A stretch of 64,000 bases of DNA from positions 62,001 to 126,000 of the forward strand of contig JAKSZP010013318.1 of the NCBI GenBank assembly GCA_022478985.1. Reading direction: 5' to 3'. Origin of the DNA: Massospora cicadina. Taxonomy: Eukaryota > Entomophthoromycota > Entomophthoromycetes > Entomophthorales > Entomophthoraceae. A model generated the notes under the pieces. That model was given only the letters and a program-made list of their open reading frames with translations. It was not told the DNA's origin and searched no databases. Position numbers and translations under genes: made by a program. Shown piece by piece: positions 22,552 through 30,716 of the stretch. Each line of letters opens with the position of its first letter. Position 1 is the first letter of the stretch.

Positions 22552-23249
22552 TATGATCACATCATAAATTTCAGGTTTACTGTGTCTATATAGTGTGTTG
22601 TAGTTGTACCTTTGTTTGTTAAAGAGTCATCTATAGAAAACTAGCTCCAATTATGCAATAAATATATGCAAAATGAGCTAATTTGAATTAATACATTATA
22701 TATAACTCTCAAAGTAAGATAAAGTTTTCTGGATCCAGGTTATATTTCAAATTTTAAAGAATTGTTTATTTTAATTTTATATGCTTAAATACAAGATGCT
22801 TACACTTACACTAATTACTCATAACTCATAGTTCCTAAATAGATTTACTTTTTTAAGATCTAGTTTGGGAATAGAAGAGGCTGAGGGACCATCTAGTACT
22901 AAAAAAAGGAATAGAAGAGGCTGATAAAAGGAACTAAAGTTTTTTTGCTTTTATTTGTTTTGCAAAGCAAATAAAAAGAATTTTTATAAAAATACAGTAA
23001 ATACAAAGTTTGTGTTTACTACAAAACTTATTTGACATAAATTGCTTCATTTAACTTATAATCTATTTGAGTGCATTTAAGGCATGAACATAGTCTTATA
23101 TGTAAATTTATACTAATTTATATAATAGTAATTTTTTCATGAGTTTACTTGGTGATTATTCAACAAAAGCTGTAGAGCCTCATTTCTCATAAATAAAATA
23201 AAAAGAAAGACTGATTTGAATAAATAACTATGAATTAATTAATTTATAT
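22552..23249. other. AT-rich spacer between GYP-1 and ORF1-only-2
   Basis: About 700 bases without coding potential. The only structure I see is the 23-bp micro-insertion at 22885-22907 with its TSD. Confidence 0.55.
22885..22907 (+). mobile_element. 23-bp micro-insertion of the LINE-C 3' terminus (copy 2)
   Basis: Reads GGGACCATCTAGTACT plus seven A, identical to the insert at 18268-18290. It is flanked by a perfect 17-bp TSD, GGAATAGAAGAGGCTGA, at 22868-22884 and 22908-22924. The clean poly(A) and TSD are those of target-primed reverse transcription, but almost nothing was copied. It sits in AT-rich DNA outside any other element. Confidence 0.85.
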
Positions 23250-23263
23250 ATAACATATTTCTA

Positions 23264-25162
23264 CCTTGATTTATTCGAGGTACGCCGACCAGGGGATGGA
23301 CAGTACCAATCACAACACTTAAAATGGCAAAACAAACTACTAACCAGTTGGGAAGCAGAAACTGCTTAACCCACCATGTCAGAGGGTGAGGAGGGGTTGG
23401 GGGGTTGGTTTTCAGAAAGACCCGCCTCAATCAAGGGGTGTTGGTTGCAGTACCGGATCAGAGCAGAGAGCCAGGGCGTTGGGGCATCTGCATAGTGGGG
23501 GCTGAGGTCAGCGTAGTAGGAGTTTTCCATTTCTGCATCAAGATAATGACGGGAAAGTGTCTCAACAAAAGCTGCGAGGAGAACTTCAGCTTCTTTGCGG
23601 GCTTCAGGAAGTTGGGTGAAAAGGGAGATACTGTGGCGGGTGATTTTGGCTGAGGGGTTGAATGAAGAAAGTGTTGCGACATTCATAACAGCAATTTCAG
23701 CATCATCAAATAATTATGAGATGTCACTGCAGGGAGATTCAGGGAAGTCAGGGGGAAGAAGATGGTGGGCAGGCCATGCTGGAGCTGAGCCACTGACTGG
23801 GCCACCGCGGTGCGTAGTTTTGGGCAATGAGGAGAGGCCACCGCAGCTAAGGCGAGCTGGTGGTCACTTTGGAAGGGGGTTGTATTGGGTAGAGGAGCAA
23901 AATGGCGAGGGGTAGGGGTTTCATCAAAGTTGGGAAGGAAAAATTCTGCCCGACTATAATCGCCATGGCAGAGAGGTTGACCTGTATGTTTACTAATAAG
24001 GATATTACCTGATTCGTCAGTTTCAGCCAATAGATCCCATGGATTTTGGTTCACTGGAATAGTGGCATTTAAATTTGAGTGGGTAGGATTGGGCGAATGG
24101 GCAGCTGCTTGGGTACAAATGTTGGTCCAAGCATTGCTCTGATTGGCTGGCGTAGATTTAGGTGGGAGAGTGAGGATGGAGGTTTTGGGTGGGGCTGATT
24201 TTCCATGTGGGCTCACTGAACGAGATTGGAGGGTGGGAGGGGGCAGCAAAGCGCCCCATACTGAACCTCCAGAGGGGGCTCAGAAGCTGCATCAGCAGAT
24301 TTGGCCTTAGGGCACGCTCTTTTTGCATGGTCGAGGCCAAAGCAGAGGGAACAAATATGCCTACCATTATTGACCCGAGCCCAAAAGAAATGATCAGGTG
24401 CTGCAGCCACACTAGCGCGGGGTGGGATTTGTTGGGCTATGGTAGGGTGGTGTGGTATGATGGTGGCTGTTGCACGAGGAGCAGCAAGGCGTTCTGCACC
24501 AGAAGGAATGGCAAAGATGAGGTTGGGCTGAGTGCCATAAGCCATGAGCCCCGCGACCAACTGGTCATACAAAACCTGGGGTGGAAGGTGGGATGGGAGA
24601 TTTGCAAAGGATACCACTAGCGTGGTGTCTGAAGGGAGGCGAGTACGGGTTGTGGGAATGGGGGTTTTTTTATAAATTAGAGGAGTTTGTGCTGCCGCTT
24701 CAGCATCCTCCTCAGATTGGAACCCAACGTCAAAGTAGCCCTTAAAAGGGCGGAAGTCTATAAAGCCAACTGGCGCAAAGGCTGTAGTGGCTAGGTCAAT
24801 AATTGCCTTATCAGCATATGGGAACAAACGTCCATAGTCCACTCTGAGGCAATAGCGAATAGCAGAGCGAGGGAGGGCGAGAGGATGGGGGCGAGAAGGG
24901 TGGATGCGCGCCAGGTGGAGTGCTAGGTCTCGTGGGGGGACAAAACGGTTGGAAGCAGTGGGCGGGCTGTTTGTACCTGTCTGAACGCGCTTGCCTGCAG
25001 GGCGGAAAACGCTAGGTGGGGGTGCACTGCTGCCCACACTGGGGTGGCAGGCGGCAGAGCCAAGGACATCAAAGAATAGGTTTGGGAAGATGGCTGTGGA
25101 TATTTAAACTAAAATTTAAAATCGCTCAAAAGTGACTTTGAGCGATTAAAGAGAGTATATAC
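23264..25162 (-). mobile_element. ORF1-only-2: best preserved copy
   Basis: About 1.9 kb with a perfect 14-bp TSD, ATAACATATTTCTA, at 23250-23263 and 25163-25176. The 3' end (minus strand) has TGTCCATCCCCTGGTCGGC then AATAAA-like sequence. Near the 5' end is an 8-bp stem, CGCTCAAA/TTTGAGCG, around a 6-base loop (25123-25144). The element holds one ORF1-like gene and no endonuclease or RT. Confidence 0.85.
23366..25037 (-). pseudogene. ORF1-like protein of ORF1-only-2
   Basis: About 557 codons, in three long frames: 24213-25037 (274 open residues), 23683-24249 and 23366-23686. From the N-terminus: a Pro-rich opening (APPPSVFRPAGKRV), PPRDLALHLARIHPSRPHP, then LPRSAIRYCLRVDYGRLFPY. The RRM-like region follows, with GFIDFRPFKGYFDVGF and TTLVVSFANLP. 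Next come PDHFFWARVNNGRHIC and the knuckle CSLCFGLDHAKRACP (CX2CX4HX4C). A Ser/Pro/Asn-rich linker precedes the C-terminal helical domain with YADAPTPWLSALIRYC. Only a few frameshifts separate it from an intact gene. The RRM-plus-knuckle layout is that of LINE ORF1 RNA-binding proteins. Start taken at the ATG at 25037. Confidence 0.75.
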
Positions 25163-25321
25163 ATAACATATTTCTAGTGGCTTATAAATGTGACTTATTT
25201 TGGTTTATTATGAGGCACACTGACCAGGGCATGGACATTACCAAAGCTCTAAGAGCTAAAAAAAACTAAAAAAAAACTAACCACTCGAACAGAATGAAAT
25301 GACCGCTTAAAACAAGTGGGC

Positions 25322-27213
25322 TCTTCGCTTCAATACCCAAATTTTAGTCAAATTCGGATTTTTGAAAAAATACAAAAAAGCTTAATCGAGCCAAAACTTA
25401 CTAATGTCAATGCATTGATGCCTGCTTCCCTGGCTTGGAGTGGTGGTGCGCCGCCATCTGGCATCTTTTGGCCACCGCCAAAGCGAGCCAAGGCTGGATC
25501 TGCTAGCCCTCCCAACGCTACTGGGCGTTATGTCCCCCTTGGGACTTGGCCCACCAACTCGCCATCTCTCAGGCAGTGCTCCAGAGCCCTTTGGTGCTTC
25601 CATGGAGCAATATTAATTTCAGCCTCCAGGTCAAATATGGGAATCTCTTCACATATGCAAGTGCGGCCATCATTGAGATGGCCACAGTTTTCATACCCGC
25701 TGGCTTTATTGACTTCCACTCCTTTAAGGACTATTTTGACCTCAGCTTCTGCTTGGAAGCTGATGCAGCAGCAGCAGCCAAGCTGCCATTAATTTTTAAA
25801 AATTCCTTTGCCCACCATTTGCACCCAGATCCTGGATGAGAACACTTTGGTGATCCAGTCTCTCTGGGTTGCCCTCTTTCCTTTCCCCCAAACGCTTCCA
25901 CTACAAGCTCACGGAGGGTTTGGCCATTTATGGCGCAGACCCATGTTGCAGTTTGTGGTTCCCAATGGGGCAAATTGGTTAGCAGGGCCTCACACCTTTT
26001 CAATAATCTGCCCATTTCATTGTGACTCTCACCTCATGGTTCCCCCGCACTGTGATCAGATCTGCCCCTGATCACCCATTCTGAGCGCGCATCAAAAATG
26101 GCTGCACCATTTGCCCCTTGTGCTTCAAGCTTGACACTCAAGGCACAAGTGCCCCATGGTTGCCGCTTCTGCTGCATCTGCCACTCAGGTCTCAGGAGCT
26201 GCCCTGGCTGCTGCCTCACCCCAATTTTTTGAATGGGGCTCAATCCTCCCACCCCCAACGTCGAGGAATTCTGGTGCTGTTTCCAAAGTGGTGACTAATC
26301 AAAATTATGAAAATCTAAAAACTTTGAAAATTTGACTGATTACAGAATCCTGAGTCAATGTATGAACAGTTTCAGCTGAGCTGTCATGGTTGACAGCACG
26401 TGGCCAATCAGCTCTGACCACAGCCCTAATTCCTGTGGCTGGACCAGCGCTGGCTGAATCCAATTCATTTGAGGCTCTCAAATGGATTGAGGACTTATAT
26501 ATGGCCATGCCACGTAAAACCCAATTTTGCTTTGGAGGAGTTCTTTGTTGATCCTCCTGATTCGCATTCCCACCATTTTCATCCAAAAATGGGTTTTCCG
26601 TTTATAAAAATGTTAACAATATGGCAGTCGTAGATGCAGCTGCCCCAGCCAACACCCTCCTCCACCAGCAACTCCATGGGGCAATGGAGCCCCTTGTTGA
26701 GGGTATTCCAATCCCCCAAATTTCCTCATGATTTTGAGGAAGATGCAAAGTACAAGGTTGAGGAGCTTGCTTTTGGTGCGAGCTGTGCTTGCATCAATGA
26801 AGCAAAAACTTCTCTTTTTGAACTCAATTATCCTGAAACCCACCGGTGCATCAAGTCAATTACTTGTGTGCCAGCTCTCATCAATTTGCTGAGCATCAAC
26901 TTGCTTATTACGTTGAGGCGATGGACACCACCAGCCTCATTAACAAAGAAAACCCCCAACTATGCCTCATTATGCCCCATGTCACTGATGCTCCCACCCC
27001 AATTCTGTCCGCCATGGTCTGCCAGCTAAAGTGGGCGCCAGACAAAAGTTTCCTCAAAGCCTCCTCACCATGTGATATGGCTTTCTAGGCTGATAACCTA
27101 GGGGCTATATTAGGAATTTTTTAATCTATGATAATCCCTTTGTTTGGCCCATCTGCGAATAAAGATGTATGGCGGCTCCCCCTTTTGGGTTGGGTACCAC
27201 TAGTACTAAAAAA
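25322..27213 (+). mobile_element. ORF1-only-3: copy with LINE-C-type 3' tail, nested in ORF1-only-4
   Basis: About 1.89 kb. Its 3' end reads TTTTGGGTTGGGTACC then ACTAGTACTAAAAAA, matching the 3' end of LINE-C (TTGGGTTGGGACC then ATCTAGTACT plus A run), and similarity extends some 40 bases further upstream through AATAAA and CCCCC. The TSD is CAAGTGGGC (25313-25321) and CAAGCGGGC (27214-27222), perhaps extended by the A run. It lacks the GTCC-TCCC-TGGTCAG 3' motif of copies 1, 2 and 4. Confidence 0.8.
25414..27088 (+). pseudogene. ORF1-like protein of ORF1-only-3
   Basis: Same gene as in copies 1, 2 and 4, badly broken. Readable blocks in order: SLAWSGGAPPSGIFWPPPKR (from about 25428), LPWSNINFSLQVKYGNLFTY, IPAGFIDFHSFKDYFDLSF in 25546-25839, LQFVVPNGANWLAGP near 25945, and a knuckle CPLCFKLD then a one-base shift and HSRHKCP near 26116-26155. 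The C-terminal PHVTDAPTPILSAM is at about 26975-27020 with a stop near 27088. The ORF start is uncertain because the 5' part is out of frame. Confidence 0.7.
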
Positions 27214-27272
27214 CAAGCGGGCAAAACACAACGAATGAGAAAAACAAACCAGGTGTGGCAGCGCCAAGGCGC

Positions 27273-28940
27273 TCAACCCTCCATGGCAGAAGGGGAGGGG
27301 GATTGTGGGGGCTTATTCTCAGTATCAGAGTCCTCATTGGCGAGAGTGCGGGACAAGGAGGAGAGCAAAGGGGTGGGGTGATCAGCAACATGGGGAGAGA
27401 GGATGCTGATGATCGGCTGGTTGATGAAATTACCTGAGGACAGTAATTCGCTGATGTACTTGGAACAGCAGGCCTCCGCCTTAATGTGGAGGGAAGGAAG
27501 CTGGAACAATATAGCCATGAAGGCGTGAGTGACTCTTGGGTTGATCTCCACGGCGGAAACCACTTTCTAGATGGTGTCATTAGCGTGCTTGTGGGCAAAC
27601 ATAATGGATTGTTTGTTATGAGGGGATTTGGATAGATTGATGATGTGAGGAGAGAGTTTCATGGTGAGCGCCAATACTGATGACTCAGCCATCTCATGGA
27701 TGGTGGTTATGTCAGGGTGAGCAGCTTTCCATGATAGCGATCTGGTGATCTGAGTAAAACTTTAAGGCTTTTGGCTGGGGGGCATAAAACCATTGAGTGA
27801 CTGGTTTGGGGTTTCATACTTGGATAAATTCATCATATGTGGGCTGCAAGGCTACAATTACAATACCCATCTCATCCATTTCAGCCAATATGGATCATGG
27901 GTTCTTGTCAAATTCATAATTGAGGTCAGTGAATTGAAGTGGAGTGGCGGCAACTGCAGAATAACATGGGAACCCACATTTGTACAAGCTGTTTCATGAT
28001 TGGATGAGGCGCAAGTGGCACTGGCCTGAGGAAGGGGTTGGTTGGCTGCAGCGGGCACCAAAGTGGCAGCAGGATTTAAGGGATGTGGGTTAGGATCATA
28101 CCCCATGCCAGAAAGGCAGTGGGTTGTGGGGAAGATTGGGGGCCAGACAAAACAGCACTGGGATGGAGGAATCCGCAAGGGAGGGGCATTTACGATTTGA
28201 GTAATATAACTCAAAGCAGGAAGGGGCATATGGTCCTCCTGCCCTCAACGTGGGCCCAGAATGGGTGGTTGGGGGTGGAGGGAATGATAGCTTGGGGGAA
28301 GTGACAACGCAACTTTAGAAATTCAGGGCTGATCGTGGCAAATGTCTGAGGCCTGGCTAGGCAAGCGGCCCCATTGGGGACCACAAACTGAAGGATAGGG
28401 TTGAAGCCGTAATGGCCAAACCTTCCATCAGCTCCTGATGAAGCACTGCATGGGGGAGATGGGTGGGCAACCCCGCAAACTGAACCACCGAGTGGCGTTA
28501 GTGGGGAGCCGGGTGTGCATTGTTGGGATAGGGGTGCCCTTGAAGGCCAGGGGCACTGTAGCCGCAGTGGTGGCGTCAGCTTCACAAGTAAAGCTTAAGT
28601 CAAAAAAACCCTTAAAGGGGCAGAAGTCTATAAAGCTGTCTGGCAGTATCACCGCTTGGGCCAAGTCAATAATTGCTTGTTCCTCATATGGGACCAATCT
28701 CCTGTACTCAACCAAAGGCCAAAATGAAGCTGGGAGCAGGGAGAATGAGTGGGCTGCGAGGCACAGCCTAGGCATGTGCCAGGTGGATGGCGAGATCCTT
28801 GGGCGGATTAAACTGATCTAAGGACTTAGTGGGACTGGATGAACCAGTCCAAGAACCTTTTCCCACTGGACGGAAAACGCTGGGCAGGGTTTCGCCACTT
28901 CCCCACACTGGAGCAGCCAGTGGTAAATCTGATGTCATTA
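27273..28940 (-). pseudogene. ORF1-like protein of ORF1-only-4
   Basis: Blocks in order on the minus strand: a degraded opening with FRPVGKGSWTGSS-like sequence near 28830-28890; VEYRRLVPYEEQAIIDLAQ and GFFDLSFTCEADA (28428-28775); the segment with NPILQFVVPNGAACLARP; and IIPSTPNHPFWAHVEGRRTI then CP in 28211-28585, after which the knuckle is lost to a frameshift. The C-terminal domain is open in 27273-27563, with FINQPIISILSPHVADHPTP and LLSSLSRTL, ending PSPSAMEG. Function as for the other copies. Confidence 0.7.
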
Positions 28941-29110
28941 GGGATCCTATGGGAGCGGCAGGCGTAGGAACAATGATTGTTTACTTACTTTTTGAATAAA
29001 ATTGCTCAAAAGTGACTCCAAGCAAAAATCAAAATTTTTTAAATGTGACTCATTTTGCCAATGCTTTTTGCCAATGCAGGATTTAGTTTGCAACAAGTAG
29101 TAGCAGAAAA

Positions 29111-29202
29111 TGCTGTGAAAATTTTATATGATCACATTCTCTAGATTGATATTAGAGATCTAAACTATTTAATTATTGGTTCATAAATTTAATATAGTTT
29201 AA
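29111..29202 (+). repeat. GYP-3 5' LTR, first piece
   Basis: Begins TGCTGTGAAAATTTTATATG, matching the start of the 3' LTR (TGCGTGGAAATTTTATATG at 38015). Similarity continues through ATCACATT and TTGGTTCATA, then stops at the LINE-B insertion. The last 19 bases are the left copy of the LINE-B TSD. Confidence 0.75.
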
Positions 29203-29295
29203 ACTTTTCTTTCTCGTTGCAAACACTTTTGCAACCCATTCAATTCAAGACTAAATCTAGTTTGATAATCTCATAGAGGGGATTAGTCTGCGCCC

Positions 29296-30716
29296 ATGTC
29301 TGGGAGCAGTTGGGCAAGCAAGGCAAGAGGAGCAGGCGGAAGGCCCGCGGCCTCTAACATTTGAAAACGCCCCAGAGAATCTGGTGGAATAGAAAAAATC
29401 TAAAAAAACTGGCGGTCACAATTTCCCCGGAGATACTCACATGGCAAGCACGATGCAACCAGTACATCAACACGCCACATTCCTAGCCACTTTCGTCGGT
29501 GGAATTTGGAGTCCGTGTGTATCTGGACATCCAAAAAACGGCCCTATGGGAAAAATTTTGTGAAGATGTACACAAGATTTTCCCAACTGCGGTGTACGTT
29601 GCACCTCATTCCATGTCACATGGTTAGCTGGACCTAGGTTTTGAAAGCAAAATAGCAGCAGACGAGGCTGCAGCAGTGCGCATAGTGATCGACCTCCCTG
29701 AAGGGCAACAGGTCATTGAAACTAAACGCACCAGATGGACAAAATCAAACCAAATTTTCCTCACGTTTGACTTTTTGCCTACTACGGTAAAACGTGACAT
29801 TTTGGAGCAACACCTGAAAGATAGTCTCGCCATATATGGCAAAATACAATCTTTTGAAATGCAACGTTTCACGCTGATGCCACACCTGTGCACTGGCAAA
29901 GCCATCGCAGTTCTGACCCCAACTGAGGAGATCACGAAGGACCTAACCCAGATCCCGCACTCCACCTTTATTGACATTGCAGGGCACACCACCCACCCAT
30001 TCCGGGTATCCGTGGACAGCGCCCCCCCCCATTTGCACCCACTGTGATGTCTTCAGACATAAGGCACACGTGTGCCTCATCAAAGAGGGTGTCACATTCC
30101 AAGAGCACCCCTCAGTGGCCATGGCCAGCGGAGAGGCGCACTACGAACCAACCGCAAGCACCAAGGAGGCTTTCCTGTGGGGAGCACAAGGCTGCTACCT
30201 ATTGGTAAAGCCCATCTCCCCGCAGGAGTGGAAGAAGGCCAAGCAGGCCCATAGGACCGCGGTCAAGGAAGCAGCCAAGGTCACCACCACCATCCCACAC
30301 TCAAAATGCCAGGAGGACATGGAGACCTTCGCGGGGTTGAAGCAACTCGGGAATCCATCACCCAATCAGATTGGGAGGCCCATGCCAAACGGGCCACTCA
30401 ATCCAAGGATCCAATGGGAGATTCGATCTCACCCAATCGCTGCACCCAAGCCCTGGTCAAAACTGACTTGGGACCTATCCCAACCAAAAATTTTTTTGCC
30501 TCACTCGTTGGTGCACCAAACTTATATGCACCGCAAAAAATTCGTCCGATGTCAGGAAAACAAAAAGCAAAGGCCAAAGCCAACGTGACTCTTTCCGCAA
30601 AAATTAACAAAAACCCTGATAGCGTTGCTGCTAATACCCGTGCTGCTGTGAAAGCCTGTGGGGACCTGGAAGAGGCTGGTGGGCCAGGGGGCCCACCCCT
30701 CGCACCTAAGGTGTGA
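29296..30716 (+). pseudogene. LINE-B ORF1, RNA-binding protein with CCHC knuckle
   Basis: Starts at the ATG at 29296 (MSGSSWASKARG), chosen because LINE-D keeps the same frame from there. Defects: an in-frame TGA near 29362 shared with LINE-D, a one-base loss in an A run near 29395, a stop near 29625 and a one-base gain in a C run near 30022. Blocks: IYGKIQSFEMQRFTLMP within an RRM-like domain (29676-30047), then the knuckle CTHCDVFRHKAHVC (about 30033-30074, CX2CX4HX4C), then a Lys/Ala-rich basic tail. The terminal TGA overlaps the ORF2 ATG as TGATG at 30714-30718. The product would bind LINE RNA in the ribonucleoprotein. Confidence 0.8.

Larger units (their letters stand above)
25203..29041 (-). 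mobile_element. ORF1-only-4, split by ORF1-only-3
   Basis: The 5' end is at 29041 and the 3' hairpin (TGTCCATGCCCTGGTCAG on the minus strand) is at about 25217-25240. A 17-bp TSD with one mismatch bounds it: AAATGTGACTTATTTTG at 25186-25202 and AAATGTGACTCATTTTG at 29042-29058. ORF1-only-3 sits in its 3' UTR. Without that insert it is about 1.93 kb, the same length as the other copies. Confidence 0.8.

Noticed and set aside
22547..22575. Match of ATTTATATGATCACATC to the start of the GYP-3 LTR
   Set aside because: Only about 15 bases match and nothing continues; probably chance, as the GYP-1 LTR ends just before.
23405..24620. Plus-strand ORFs of 82-143 residues across ORF1-only-2
   Set aside because: Antisense shadows of the ORF1-like gene, whose RRM and CCHC blocks are on the minus strand.
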